64,000 nucleotides of DNA from Flavobacteriales bacterium (GCA_023251095.1 JAHEZL010000012.1:1-64000), one strand, 5' to 3'. Numbered from the stretch's first letter, positions 34,731 through 44,466 are shown. Translations and numbers: made by a program. Notes: generated by a model from the sequence alone, not told the origin.

Positions 34731-35996
34731 TTATTGTTTGATAAACTTCAAACTGCTTCCTTCAAAATTAATCAGGTACAATCCGTTGTTCAGTTCACTG
34801 ATGTCGATATTGTTGTTTGATAGTTTTCCTGTTTTTACAACTTTACCCAATACATCGCAAATGATGTAAGATCCTTTTCCTGAACCTGTAATTTGAATGT
34901 AATCATTGGCAGGATTCGGGAAGAGAGCTACTTCTTCTTTTGCAGAGATATTATTTATTCCGGTGGTGATGCAGCTATTCGCATTTACGCAATTGGTGAG
35001 CGTTCCGCTAAAAAGCATTCCGCCTCCGCTTACTGTATTGTTGCTGCAAACAGTACTCATTCCTGTTTTGTGGAGGTATAAGGCATATTGCGTTGCGTCA
35101 ACGTTGGACGCATTGTTTGACAAAATATTGTTGTGGCCATATACTATGGATGAAACCGTGTTTTCATGCACCTGAATTCCATTGGCATTGACCAAGGTTC
35201 CTTTCAATCCTTTGGCCACCGCTCCTGTATTGCATTCAATAGTCCAGTAGTCTCCTTTAACATCTATCCATGAATCGGCAGAGTTTGCGCCGTTCAGTCC
35301 TTTGCCGTTAAAAGTACAGTTGGATATGGAACCATATCTGGTTCCTTCTTTGATGTCAATATTTTCAGAAGGAATACTATCGCCAAACACAACACCTGTG
35401 ATGATGTTGTAATTGGAAGTATCGGGTTTCCCTTTGGTGTAAGTCCCCCAGTTGCTGTTTGCAGAACCAATGTACAAACCTTCAGCAAATCCTTTTTGCC
35501 ATGCGCCGTTTGTAGCCATATCTCTGCCGGTGGAATCAATAAAACTATTTTCAAGGGTGTTGTAAGAGCTGAAACTTCTGAAATGAATTCCTTCAGCACC
35601 AATAAAATGTACCGATACATTTCTGATGATGCTGTGGCAGGAACTATCGGTAACAATACCTTTGGCTGAATTTCTTACTGTAAAGCCATCTAAAATCCAG
35701 TAATTATTATTCCCTTTCAAATAAAATCCATAGCCCGAAGTGAGGTTATTAGAAGTAAGTACGGAGGAAGAGCTTCCCTGAAGAGTAATGGGTTGATTTT
35801 TAGTTCCGGTAACACCTACAGGCACAGAAAATCCACCTGATTTTAAATAAGTGCCGGGAGCCATTACAATGGTTTGACCGGGTTGTGCTGCCGTTAAAGC
35901 ATTTTGAAGTTCATTAGCTGTACTGACGTTTATGGTTTGCGCTTGTAAAATAATTTGCGACAAGATGAGGATGAAAAGTAAACTTCCTTTTTTCAT
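34731..35996 (-). CDS. Right-handed beta-helix protein with T9SS type A sorting domain
   Basis: 421 residues from the ATG at 35996 (upstream in-frame start is only TTG). Signal peptide (about 1-19, ends ILQAQ), then a parallel beta-helix of the pectate-lyase / chondroitinase-B-like type: TINVSTANELQNALTAAQPG, TIVMAPGTYLKSGGF, ITLQG, WILDGFTVRNSAKGI and repeated ISNCTFNGKG-like rungs. A sorting domain closes it (about 350-421, FPNPANDYIQITG). Probably a surface polysaccharide lyase or binding protein. Catalytic residues for a specific lyase family were not identified. Confidence 0.82.
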   Translation of the reverse strand: MKKGSLLFILILSQIILQAQTINVSTANELQNALTAAQPGQTIVMAPGTYLKSGGFSVPVGVTGTKNQPITLQGSSSSVLTSNNLTSGYGFYLKGNNNYWILDGFTVRNSAKGIVTDSSCHSIIRNVSVHFIGAEGIHFRSFSSYNTLENSFIDSTGRDMATNGAWQKGFAEGLYIGSANSNWGTYTKGKPDTSNYNIITGVVFGDSIPSENIDIKEGTRYGSISNCTFNGKGLNGANSADSWIDVKGDYWTIECNTGAVAKGLKGTLVNANGIQVHENTVSSIVYGHNNILSNNASNVDATQYALYLHKTGMSTVCSNNTVSGGGMLFSGTLTNCVNANSCITTGINNISAKEEVALFPNPANDYIQITGSGKGSYIICDVLGKVVKTGKLSNNNIDISELNNGLYLINFEGSSLKFIKQ

Positions 35997-36126
35997 GAAT
36001 ATCAATTTTAAATTAAATTACCCCTTGATTGAAAGGTAGTTAATTTTAAAAGGGAAAGAAAGGTTTATTTGATTTTATAGTCCTGACAAAGTACCGCCGG
36101 TAGCTGATTCTAGGGTGAAAGCTGTA

Positions 36127-36753
36127 TCAGGGAGCGATGCGGAATATGTTCCATCCCGTATTTTCTTTGTTGTACACGAAACGGTCGTGCAAACGTCCCG
36201 CCCGTCCTTGCCAGAATTCAAATTTTTCGGGGACTAAACGAAAGCCACCCCAGTGTTGCGGACGAGGAACGTCTTTTCCTTCAAATTTTGCAGAAAATTC
36301 GGCCACTCGTTTTTCAAGATCTTCTCTGCTTGTGGTTTCACTTTGTGGTGAAGCCCAGGCGCCAATCTGACTTTCTCTCGGACGCGTTTTAAAATATTCG
36401 TTGGAAGCAGTTTCACTTACCTTTTCCAATACTCCTTCAATGCGAATTTGTCGTTCATTTTCTTTCCAGAAGAAAAGGAGGGCGGCATATTTATTTTCGG
36501 CAATTTGTTTTGATTTGGCGCTGCTGTAATTGGTGTAAAAGGTGAAGCCTGTTGCGTCCAGTTCTTTCAGTAAAACAATTCTTGATGACGGACGATTGTT
36601 GTGCACCGTGGAAAGTGCCATGGCATTGGCGTTGTGCGCATCGGTTTGTACCGCAAAACCAAACCATAGTTTGAATTGCTCAAAAGGATCGGGAATCAAA
36701 TTGGTGATGTCGAGTCCTTCGTTTTTTTGATAATCGAGTCGCTTTGCTTCCAT
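36127..36753 (-). CDS. pdxH: Pyridoxamine 5'-phosphate oxidase
   Basis: FMN enzyme that makes pyridoxal 5'-phosphate from pyridoxamine or pyridoxine phosphate. Shown by PDPFEQFKLWF at residues about 22-32, NAMALSTVHNNRPSSRIVLLKELDATGFTFYTN (diagnostic segments), SRESQIGAWAS and the C-terminal FEFWQGRAGRLHDR. 208 residues, normal. Supplies cofactor for PLP enzymes encoded nearby (lysA, bioA). The stop of the upstream NlpC/P60 gene touches its start (36753/36754). Confidence 0.95.
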   Translation of the reverse strand: MEAKRLDYQKNEGLDITNLIPDPFEQFKLWFGFAVQTDAHNANAMALSTVHNNRPSSRIVLLKELDATGFTFYTNYSSAKSKQIAENKYAALLFFWKENERQIRIEGVLEKVSETASNEYFKTRPRESQIGAWASPQSETTSREDLEKRVAEFSAKFEGKDVPRPQHWGGFRLVPEKFEFWQGRAGRLHDRFVYNKENTGWNIFRIAP

Positions 36754-37521
36754 TTAAAATAAATTTTTAATGATGCGCAAGCGGTGAGTATACTGGTTCA
36801 TTTCCTTATTGAAAATTCCCTGATGATCTAAATTATCAATGCGTACTTTTCCTGAAGCATGAATGATTTGTCCGTTCCCCATCACTATTCCAACATGAAC
36901 AATTTTTCCTGCTTCATTATCAAAAAACGCTAAGTCTCCCGCCTGAGCTTCTTCTACAAAGCTATAGGAAGTGCCCAGTTCGGCCTGCTGATAAGCATCA
37001 CGCGGAATAATGACGTTACTCAGTTTGTAAACCATTTGTGTGAATCCCGAGCAATCAATGCCAAAAGGTGATTTCCCTCCCCACAGGTAAGGAGAGTTTA
37101 AATACATGAAAGCGTACTCGAGTATTTTTCTTTTATCGGGTTGAGCTGCCTGAAGTAAAGAGCCGTCGAAGAGAAAAGTTCTGTCGCCCACAGTCATTTT
37201 TTTGTTTTTCAGCAAGGGCAAAGCGCTTCCTAAAACAATGGGAATAAATTCCTGATTTTCCTGAACTACCTGTACCAGTTCATTCGACAGGGAGTAGGGA
37301 GCAGAGGTAATTTCTTTGAATTCTTTTTCGCTGAGTGTTGTATGTTGTTTGGCGCAGATCCAGCATTCATAAGCATCAAAATGAGTGCGTATTTTAATCC
37401 ATTTTTCGGTAGTTTCAAGTACGCTGTAAACATCACCGAAGAGCAATTGGCTAACCATTTCGCTTTTATCGGAAGCGTCTTTTCTTGCTGGAATCTGACT
37501 CAGTAAACAAATGCCGTACAT
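36754..37521 (-). CDS. NlpC/P60 cell-wall peptidase with SH3 domain
   Basis: 255 residues. An N-terminal SH3b-like region (about 1-70, with VYSVLETTEKWIKIRT), a second SH3-like region, and a C-terminal NlpC/P60 papain-like domain. The catalytic Cys is in FGIDCSGFTQMVY, the His in IVHVGIVMGNG, and the third residue near IIHASGKVRID. Predicted to cleave gamma-D-Glu-meso-diaminopimelate bonds in peptidoglycan peptides. No classical signal peptide is visible, so it may act in the cytosol on recycled muropeptides. Just upstream of pdxH. Confidence 0.9.
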   Translation of the reverse strand: MYGICLLSQIPARKDASDKSEMVSQLLFGDVYSVLETTEKWIKIRTHFDAYECWICAKQHTTLSEKEFKEITSAPYSLSNELVQVVQENQEFIPIVLGSALPLLKNKKMTVGDRTFLFDGSLLQAAQPDKRKILEYAFMYLNSPYLWGGKSPFGIDCSGFTQMVYKLSNVIIPRDAYQQAELGTSYSFVEEAQAGDLAFFDNEAGKIVHVGIVMGNGQIIHASGKVRIDNLDHQGIFNKEMNQYTHRLRIIKNLF

Positions 37522-37534
37522 TGTGCTTTAGGTG

Positions 37535-40159
37535 TTATTTACCGTTTACAATTATAGTTCTGCTTTCTCTGTTGGTAACGCTCACGCATTTAATGTAAAC
37601 CGTTGCACCGGTTTGAACCGGAACAGGAGCGGTGTATTTAATCCATGAGTCGGCTTTTGCTGTTTTATCAAAAGTATAAAGGATGGTGAATCCCGGTATT
37701 TCCAGGTTTATCTCCAGCGTATTGTTTTCAATTTTAGCGCCCGGCACAGGAATACGGTATCTTACAAGATTATCGGCAGCAAGGTATTCCAAGCGCACTA
37801 AATCTCTTCGGCCTAAAGTATTGGCGAATTTGTTCCATGCTGCATCCGATGCTTTTTTAAATTGATCTTTGCCGTCTACCGCAGCCCATGCAGGATCTTG
37901 CGCCCATGCTCTTTCGGCTAAGCTGATCATTTTAGGGAACATCATGTATTCCATTAATTCCGGACCTTTAACGGTTTCGCTCCACAGTTGTCCCTGAATT
38001 CCCATGATGTTTGCTTTTCCTTGTTTGGAAAGGCTTTCGAGTCCAACTAAATCTTCACCCAAAATTTCATGACCCATTCTGTCTTTAGGAGATCCTTTGC
38101 TGATATCGAAAGGAACAAATTCCCATGGTTTTCTGATATCGACAAATCCACCCCAGTAGTAGCCGCTTTCCAGAGGATCTTTATCCACTGCAAGGTCGAA
38201 ATACAAATTGTTCACATTGGATAAAACAACTTTATATCCGAAGTTAGCCAGTTGATAAGCTCTGTCTTCGCCGCCCCATCCCCAAACGGTGTTCCATACA
38301 AAAGGAGTGAAATTGCTGGTGGCAAATTCCATGTTGGGAGCAATAACATCTTTGCCGTCAACTACTTGTTTATCCAAAGCAATTTCTTCCCAGCCGGCAG
38401 TGCTGATGTTTTTTGCCGCCAGAATTTTGCTGAAGCGGGATACAAAGTAGTAGAATAAGTCGGACGGTTTTTTGTATTTATCCGATTTGTTCATGAAATC
38501 AATACATACAGGAGATTTTACCCACGCACCATTTTCGGGTTCATCTTCAGAAGGGTGAGGAACCTCATCGCCTCCTGTGTGAATCATTTTTAAAGGTATT
38601 CCGGCTTCCGTGTACATTTTGCTTAGCTCGTCCACCACTTTTTCAAGGAATTTGTAGGTGGATTCCTGACAAACATTGGTGATGTTGTCGTTGTAGTATT
38701 GAACAGAAAGGTATTTTGATTTGTCTTTCGGATCGCTCAGTAAATATTCATTGGCTTTTGCCGCATCGGTTTTGATGTATTTGTTGTAGCGAGCCTTCAT
38801 AGATACGATGGCAGCGCGGGCATGACCGGGAAAGTCGAGTTCAGGCACTACTTCAATATGGCGTGCGGCAGCGTATTTTAAAATTTCAATAAAATCGGCT
38901 TTGCTGTAAAAACCTGTTCCGAATCCTTTTTCAGTATCGGCAAAAGGGCCCGATCCGTATGCAGGCATCAACATATCATGCTCGTCTTTGGTGTGTCCTC
39001 TTTTTGATCCGACTTCAGTCAATTCAGGAATCCCCGGAATTTCAACTCTCCATCCTTCATCATCGGTTAAGTGGAACTGGAATTTATTGAGTTTATAAAA
39101 CGACATCAGATCGAGTAGTTTTAATACTTCTTCTTTTTTGTGGAAGTTCCTCACTACATCCAGATGCGTTCCTCTGTATTGAAAACGAGGATAGTCGTTG
39201 ATGATAGAGGACGGAACTTTTACTGCTCCGTCGTTTTTCACATAGCTTTTCACAGGAAATAAAGCACGTAAGCTTTGAATTCCGTAGAAAACACCTGCAT
39301 TGTCGGAACCAACAATAGAAATTTCTTTAGGAGTAACACTTAAAGAATAAGCTTCATGGGTTCCGTTAACGCTACCCGTACTCAGTTGAATTCCTTTTCC
39401 GCTTCCTTCTTCAATTTCAAGTTCTTTTGCCAGCAATTTATTTAAAGCAGTTTTTAAATAAGCAGCTTCGTTTTGCAAGCCTTTCTGGTAATAAATTTTA
39501 GTGCTTTCGCTGATAAGGAAATCGCCTTCCGTTTTTTTGTAAGACACAGGAGTAGGGATGATCGGACTGATTTCAGCTTCCGGAATTTCAAAAATGATTT
39601 GGTTGTTTGCATATCTGCTTTCGGGAGTTGGAATCGGAGTGCTGTCGCCCACAACTCTTGTTAGTTGTTCTGCTTTGTTTAAAGGTGCGTAGGTTATCTC
39701 TGAAATAACTTCAGGTTTGGTTTCTACTCCTGAAGAGTCTTTAAATACGATGTAAAATCCGCAAGGAAAATCCGCATTTTTGATCATGAAATCCCTGTTT
39801 AAAAAAGAAAAGGAAATTTCTCCTTCAGATTTTATCGGAGCGTAATCTTTAGATGGTTCAATTTTATAATAATCACCACTGATATGGTTAACTGTTACCG
39901 GACCGCTAACGGTTGCGGGAATCAGGGGAAGTGGTTGATGGAAGTAAATCGTCCAGTTGCTTTGCAAATCAAATTTGCTGTGATTTTGCAATACAAAATC
40001 ATTCATGTATTGATTTTTCCCTTGGTAATTGCCGCCCGGCATTTCATAAAAAATTTCAATATCGGCACCGGTAGGGCGGTTCACCACCACTTTTTCCTCA
40101 TCGCCACCGCAAGCAGTGAAAAGGCTGATTGTGAAAAGGGCTAACAGTAATTTTCTCAT
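37535..40159 (-). CDS. GH20 beta-N-acetylhexosaminidase lipoprotein (paralogue 1)
   Basis: 874 residues from the ATG at 40159 (MRKLLLALFTISLFTACGG; the longer frame adds 13 unlikely residues). A lipobox LFTAC predicts an acylated Cys at 17. In order: a CHB_HEX-type carbohydrate-binding beta domain (about 30-165), a GH20b domain (about 195-325), the GH20 TIM barrel (about 325-770) with catalytic pair Asp531-Glu532 in HTGGDEVP, and a C-terminal chitobiase-like beta domain (IPGFTILYTFDK). Removes terminal N-acetylglucosamine or N-acetylgalactosamine from chitin oligomers or glycans at the envelope. Tandem paralogue of the next gene. Confidence 0.92.
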   Translation of the reverse strand: MRKLLLALFTISLFTACGGDEEKVVVNRPTGADIEIFYEMPGGNYQGKNQYMNDFVLQNHSKFDLQSNWTIYFHQPLPLIPATVSGPVTVNHISGDYYKIEPSKDYAPIKSEGEISFSFLNRDFMIKNADFPCGFYIVFKDSSGVETKPEVISEITYAPLNKAEQLTRVVGDSTPIPTPESRYANNQIIFEIPEAEISPIIPTPVSYKKTEGDFLISESTKIYYQKGLQNEAAYLKTALNKLLAKELEIEEGSGKGIQLSTGSVNGTHEAYSLSVTPKEISIVGSDNAGVFYGIQSLRALFPVKSYVKNDGAVKVPSSIINDYPRFQYRGTHLDVVRNFHKKEEVLKLLDLMSFYKLNKFQFHLTDDEGWRVEIPGIPELTEVGSKRGHTKDEHDMLMPAYGSGPFADTEKGFGTGFYSKADFIEILKYAAARHIEVVPELDFPGHARAAIVSMKARYNKYIKTDAAKANEYLLSDPKDKSKYLSVQYYNDNITNVCQESTYKFLEKVVDELSKMYTEAGIPLKMIHTGGDEVPHPSEDEPENGAWVKSPVCIDFMNKSDKYKKPSDLFYYFVSRFSKILAAKNISTAGWEEIALDKQVVDGKDVIAPNMEFATSNFTPFVWNTVWGWGGEDRAYQLANFGYKVVLSNVNNLYFDLAVDKDPLESGYYWGGFVDIRKPWEFVPFDISKGSPKDRMGHEILGEDLVGLESLSKQGKANIMGIQGQLWSETVKGPELMEYMMFPKMISLAERAWAQDPAWAAVDGKDQFKKASDAAWNKFANTLGRRDLVRLEYLAADNLVRYRIPVPGAKIENNTLEINLEIPGFTILYTFDKTAKADSWIKYTAPVPVQTGATVYIKCVSVTNRESRTIIVNGK

Positions 40160-40257
40160 GGTTTTTCTTTTACAGTAATAGAATCCCAAATTTAACAATA
40201 TTAAGGAAGGATAAAAGAAAAATTGAAGGGGATTTGATGAAGCTCGATTACGTTATA

Positions 40258-40429
40258 AAATCCTCCTTCCTCTCGCACAGAATTCCTCCGCACTCCTCCT
40301 TTTCCAAAGGAGGAAGTTAGATAGCTGGCATTTCCTGAATAGTGTTGTGAAAATGGATGAGTACTGCACTTCTCCCTTTGAAAAAAGGGAGAAGTGCGAA
40401 TGAATTCTGTGTGATGGCAAGAGGGATTT
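40258..40429. repeat. Dispersed palindromic repeat, copy D
   Basis: Same arms, hairpins and core as copies A-C; core GTTAGATAGCTGGCATTTCCTG-like. Unlike the other three, it lies between two co-directional genes (the tandem hexosaminidases), 6 bases downstream (in the transcription sense) of paralogue 2. Confidence 0.85.
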
Positions 40430-40435
40430 TTAAAT

Positions 40436-43012
40436 TTACTTAGCAATTACTTTTACAACTCTACTTTCTCTTCCTTTAAAGTTAAGGGCTTTCAAGGAAA
40501 CTGCAGCTCCTTTTTTCACCGCAACGGGAGTAGTGTACTTCGTCCATGTTTTATTATCCAAAGAATACATAATGGTAAACCCGGGAATCTCCATATTTGC
40601 ATACAGCGTGTCGTTTTCAATTTTAGCTCCCGGTAGCGGAATTCTGTAATTAACCGAATTGGTTTTTGCCAGATATTCCAAACGAGGCAAATCTCTTTTG
40701 CCTAAGGTATTTACAAATTTGTTCCAGGCGATGTCTTCATCGCTTTGTGTTTTCCAGGAGGGATCACCGGTCCACGCTCTTTCGGAAAGGGCCATTAATC
40801 TTGGGAAAATCATATATTCCATCAGGTCTTTTCCTTTAACGGTTTCGCTCCACAATTGTCCCTGAATACCCAATACATTGCTTTTTCCTTTTGGTGTCAG
40901 AGCTTCCAGCGTTTTCATATAATCGGGAGCGAGTAAATGGCCCATTCTGTCTTTGCTGATTCCTTTGCCCATATCTAAAGGGGAGAAAGACCATGTTTTT
41001 TTCAGATCCACGAAACCACCCCAGTAGTAGCCGTTTTCCAGAGGATCTTTATCAACTGCCAAATCGAAATACAAATTACTTACGTTACACAAAACCACTT
41101 TGAATCCGGCGTTGGCGAGCTTGTAGCCTCTGTCTTCATTTCCCCATCCCCACATGGTGTTCCAGATGTAAGGAGTTAGGTTGGTGGAAATGAAATCCAT
41201 GTTCGGACTCATCATTTCCACGCTGTCTTTCATTTGTTTGTGTAAGCCAATTTCTTCCCAACCTGCAGTGGTGATCTTTCTGTCGGATAGTATTTTATTG
41301 AATCGTGAAACATAGTAATAAAAAAGATCCTGCGGTTTTTTGTATTGCTCTGATTTACTCATGAAATCAATACATACAGGAGATGCACTCCATGCGCCAT
41401 GCGGCACTTCATCTCCTCCGGTATGAATGGTTTTAAGTTCAATGCCTGCATCTTCATACATCGCGCTGATTTCGGCTACTACCGTATCTAAAAAAAGATA
41501 AACCGATTCGTTGGCAACGCAAACAACATTGTCGTTGTAGTTTTGCACCGAGTTGTATTTTGATACGTCTTTAGGATCGTTCAGTAAAAATTCAGCGGCT
41601 TTTGCCGGATCACTTTTGCTGTATTTGTTGTAGCGCGCCTTCATGGAAATGATGGCTGCGCGGGCGTGTCCCGGGAAATCCATTTCGGGAATGACTTCAA
41701 TGTGTCGTTCGGTAGCGAATTTTAAAATTTCAATAAAATCTTCCTGAGTATAGAAACCTGTGCCGTTGCTTTTTGCAGCATCAGCAAAAGGCCCTGATCC
41801 GCATGTTGGATTGAGCATATCGCTTTCGTTCTTGGTGTGTCCGCGTTTTGATCCAACTTCTGTCAACTCCGGTAAAGCTTCAATTTGAATTCTCCAGCCT
41901 TCATCATCCATCAAATGAAAATGGAATTTGTTGAGTTTATAAAAGGCCATTAATTCGAGGAGTTTTAAAACACTTTCTTTGGAATGGAAATTTCGGACAA
42001 CGTCTAAAAACATTCCGCGGTATTGAAATTTAGGAGCATCCTGAACGGTGCAGGCTGCAACTTTAACAGCGCCTAAATTTTTGTTGTAATCGGCTACGGG
42101 GATCAAAGCTCTTAAGCTTTGAATACCATAAAAAATTCCTTCGGGGGTGTTGGCGCGGATGCTGATTCCTTTGTCGCTAACCTTTAATTCATAAGGAGTT
42201 CCGTTTACAGCATCCATTTTGTAAGCACCAAGATCCAGCATAATTCCATTTCCTTTGGCTTCCACGGTGGTGAGTTCTGAGCGCAATAATTTTTTTAATG
42301 CTTCCTGAAGATATTTAGCTTCATTTTGAGCGCCTTTATTGTAATAGATAATAGTGCCGGCAGAGATTTTAAATTCGCCTTTTTCTTTTTTGTAATGGAT
42401 AGGAGTGGGGAGGATGGGAGAGTAGTCGTCTTCCGACAAATCGGAAATCATTTTATTTTTTTCATATCTGCTTTCGGCACTTGGTACAGCTACGCTGTCG
42501 TTGGGAGTTCTGTTGACTTGTTCGGGTTTATTGAGTGGTGCATAAGTGATGTTTGAAAGTACTTCGGGAGCGAGATCTTTTCCTGCGGAATCTTTAAACA
42601 CGATGTAAAATCCGCAAGGGAAATCGGCATTTTTGATGATCCATGCTCCTGTTTCAAAAGAGAAGCTCAGTTGGCCTTTTGCAGGAAGGGTTTTAAATGT
42701 TTTGGCAGGTTCTATTTTATAGAAATCACCATTGATACGGGTGATAATAACATCTCCTTTTACTGATTTGTCAATGATGGTACGTGTTTGATTGAAATAG
42801 ATGGTCCAGTTGGAAGCAAATTCTCCAGCGCTATTGTTTTGAATGACGAATTGATTGAGTGATTGTTCTTTTCCCTGATAGGTGTTGCTTACCATTGCAT
42901 AAGATATGGAAAGGTCTTTTGCTGTTGCGGGAGCGCCGACTTTCACTTCGGTTTCATTACACGCTGAAAAGGAAACAGCGATCAAAAAGGCGAAAAATAA
43001 ATGCTTCATCAT
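40436..43012 (-). CDS. GH20 beta-N-acetylhexosaminidase lipoprotein (paralogue 2)
   Basis: 858 residues from the ATG at 43012 (a second ATG follows at 43009; an upstream ATG at 43063 would add a charged stretch in front of the signal peptide). The lipobox SFSAC predicts a lipoprotein. Domain order is identical to paralogue 1: CHB_HEX-like, GH20b, GH20 barrel with HTGGDEVPHGAW, and C-terminal beta domain (IPGFTIMYSLDN). Whole blocks such as GFYIVFKDS, YKLNKF and DLAVDKDPLE are shared, so the two arose by tandem duplication. It lacks the short PSEDEPEN insertion after the catalytic Glu. Acts on N-acetylhexosaminides; likely works with the GH18 chitinase at 59599. Confidence 0.92.
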   Translation of the reverse strand: MMKHLFFAFLIAVSFSACNETEVKVGAPATAKDLSISYAMVSNTYQGKEQSLNQFVIQNNSAGEFASNWTIYFNQTRTIIDKSVKGDVIITRINGDFYKIEPAKTFKTLPAKGQLSFSFETGAWIIKNADFPCGFYIVFKDSAGKDLAPEVLSNITYAPLNKPEQVNRTPNDSVAVPSAESRYEKNKMISDLSEDDYSPILPTPIHYKKEKGEFKISAGTIIYYNKGAQNEAKYLQEALKKLLRSELTTVEAKGNGIMLDLGAYKMDAVNGTPYELKVSDKGISIRANTPEGIFYGIQSLRALIPVADYNKNLGAVKVAACTVQDAPKFQYRGMFLDVVRNFHSKESVLKLLELMAFYKLNKFHFHLMDDEGWRIQIEALPELTEVGSKRGHTKNESDMLNPTCGSGPFADAAKSNGTGFYTQEDFIEILKFATERHIEVIPEMDFPGHARAAIISMKARYNKYSKSDPAKAAEFLLNDPKDVSKYNSVQNYNDNVVCVANESVYLFLDTVVAEISAMYEDAGIELKTIHTGGDEVPHGAWSASPVCIDFMSKSEQYKKPQDLFYYYVSRFNKILSDRKITTAGWEEIGLHKQMKDSVEMMSPNMDFISTNLTPYIWNTMWGWGNEDRGYKLANAGFKVVLCNVSNLYFDLAVDKDPLENGYYWGGFVDLKKTWSFSPLDMGKGISKDRMGHLLAPDYMKTLEALTPKGKSNVLGIQGQLWSETVKGKDLMEYMIFPRLMALSERAWTGDPSWKTQSDEDIAWNKFVNTLGKRDLPRLEYLAKTNSVNYRIPLPGAKIENDTLYANMEIPGFTIMYSLDNKTWTKYTTPVAVKKGAAVSLKALNFKGRESRVVKVIAK

Positions 43013-43074
43013 GTACAAAGTTGAGTAGGATTCAAATCTAATAATACTATCTCTTCTTTTCAAAGAAGCAAAGA

Positions 43075-43104
43075 CTTACTTTTTTTCTTGATAAAAAAAG
43101 TAAG
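43075..43104. repeat. Perfect inverted repeat, 12-base arms
   Basis: CTTACTTTTTTT / AAAAAAAGTAAG separated by CTTGAT. It lies at one end of the second repeat family (43064-43240) and upstream of the hexosaminidase paralogue 2 start on the minus strand. It could act as a terminator for the phosphopantetheinyl transferase transcript. Confidence 0.8.
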
Positions 43105-43240
43105 CAAAAAAATCAAGAGCCAAGAGATGCTGCCACCGCACGAAAAATCTTTCGCGCAAGACCGAAACTTCGTTTCTCCTCTTAATATCAAACCTCTTGG
43201 CTCGGGCCGTCGCACGAAGTTAGCGACCATTTCCTGAAAC
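43105..43240. repeat. Second dispersed repeat family (related to copy B insert)
   Basis: A module bounded by a perfect 10-base inverted repeat, GAGCCAAGAG (43117-43126) / CTCTTGGCTC (43194-43203). Inside (minus strand) is TTTGATATTAAGAGGAG, GAAAC GAA GTTTC hairpin, GGTCTTGCGCGAAAGATTTTT. To the right is GTTAGCGACCATTTCCTGAA, matching the core of the palindromic repeat copies A-D. A short frame across it (starting MFQEMVANFVRRPEPRGLILRGE) recurs as a spurious protein in this phylum and is not a gene. Confidence 0.75.
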
Positions 43241-43247
43241 ATTTGAG

Positions 43248-43898
43248 TTAAAATAGTTCAGATAAAGAAACCTTCTGAATTTCATAAGGATGCTTTAAAT
43301 TACTGCAAACCGTTAAAAAATAATTTGAATTGTGTTCTAAATCACTTTGCAGATAAAATGGTTCTCCTTTCATTTCCACTTCATCATTTAATACTAAAAA
43401 AGAGCTGAGCGGAATTCTGATACCTGTTCCTGTAGCCTTTACCACGGCTTCTTTGCGCGTCCATATGTGGGTGAAGGCATGATTTAAATCCTTGTGATTT
43501 TTTATCCATTCCACTTCTTCTGTGGCGAAAAACCGTTCGGCTATCAGTAAGCTTCCTTTGCTTTTTTCCTGAATGTCGATACCTACTTTTCCCTCTGCAT
43601 CAAAAGCAACTACCACTACATTTCCTGAGTGGGAAATATTGAAATCGATTTCGCCTTTCGGACAAACATATCTTCCGAATTTATTGCGTTCTATACTCAG
43701 TAGTAAGTCCTCTTTGCCAAAATCGGTAAGCCCTTTTTTTACCAGTAATTTACCTATTAAGCTACGCGCAAAGTCGTTGTCGTTTCGGTACTCTTTGGTG
43801 TTTTTTTGTAAAAAAACCGGAAGTTTATCCAGTAGTGTTTCACGCTGTGCCGCATCAGGAAACTGATCGATGGTGCACCAATAAATTACTCTTTTCAT
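43248..43898 (-). CDS. 4'-phosphopantetheinyl transferase superfamily protein
   Basis: Transfers the phosphopantetheine arm from CoA to a carrier-protein serine. 216 residues, the size of the Sfp/Gsp group rather than AcpS. The metal and CoA motifs are VGIDIQEKSKG (about 102-112) and FTHIWTRKEAVVKATG (about 140-155), plus FNISHSGNVVVVA. Presumably activates acyl carrier protein or a natural-product synthase; none is encoded in the window. Upstream neighbour is a small membrane protein, 13 bases away. Confidence 0.9.
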   Translation of the reverse strand: MKRVIYWCTIDQFPDAAQRETLLDKLPVFLQKNTKEYRNDNDFARSLIGKLLVKKGLTDFGKEDLLLSIERNKFGRYVCPKGEIDFNISHSGNVVVVAFDAEGKVGIDIQEKSKGSLLIAERFFATEEVEWIKNHKDLNHAFTHIWTRKEAVVKATGTGIRIPLSSFLVLNDEVEMKGEPFYLQSDLEHNSNYFLTVCSNLKHPYEIQKVSLSELF

Positions 43899-43911
43899 AG
43901 TGTGTAGGTCG

Positions 43912-44466
43912 TTAATTCGACGGGGTTCTATTAATATAGTAATTTATTTTCTTAGCCAGTAATTCCGCGTCATTTTTATTTAGCTGAATCCCTAAGCGAC
44001 GCAACCTGTCGGCGGCTTTAAATTCCAATACTTCATTGCCGGGCATCCAGCTGGATTGGTTGAGAACATTGAAAAATCCTTCGTTGGCGGTGGATATATA
44101 AGTGAGTGGCGACAATGTTTTTGTTTCGTAAATCCTTTCTGTTCCGCGTCCGCTGATTTCTTTTACATAGTGCATTTTACCTTCGGCAATTTTCACTACT
44201 TCGCGTCCGGTTTTCCTCCAGCGCAAAGCCTGCATCACCTGATACTCAAAGTAAATCCAAAAAACGAGGAAGATGATTAAAAACAATTTCTGGTTTCTGT
44301 CCATATCGAAAAAAAACTGAGAGATCACTGCTGCTCCGCAAAAGCTCCAGGCGATGAACCATATCAGGGCCAGATTATATTTGTTTTTATCGTAAAGTGG
44401 TTTTATTTCAACGTACAATTCCCCTTTGTCTTCTTTGTAAAAAATATTTTTGCCTATGTTTTTCAT
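43912..44466 (-). CDS. Membrane protein of unknown function
   Basis: 184 residues with two adjacent membrane segments (about 30-50 and 59-76) and a C-terminal cytoplasmic part of about 100 residues beginning RWRKTGREVVKIAEGKMHYVKEISGRG. The layout of two short helices followed by a beta-rich domain is like small PH-type membrane proteins, but this is only a resemblance. The start overlaps the stop of bioA by four bases, so it is co-transcribed. No function assigned. Confidence 0.7.
   Translation of the reverse strand: MKNIGKNIFYKEDKGELYVEIKPLYDKNKYNLALIWFIAWSFCGAAVISQFFFDMDRNQKLFLIIFLVFWIYFEYQVMQALRWRKTGREVVKIAEGKMHYVKEISGRGTERIYETKTLSPLTYISTANEGFFNVLNQSSWMPGNEVLEFKAADRLRRLGIQLNKNDAELLAKKINYYINRTPSN

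Noticed and set aside
43060..43242. Short minus-strand frame beginning MFQEMVANFVRRPEPRG
   Set aside because: It lies wholly within the second dispersed repeat; similar translations recur because the repeat recurs, not because a protein is conserved.
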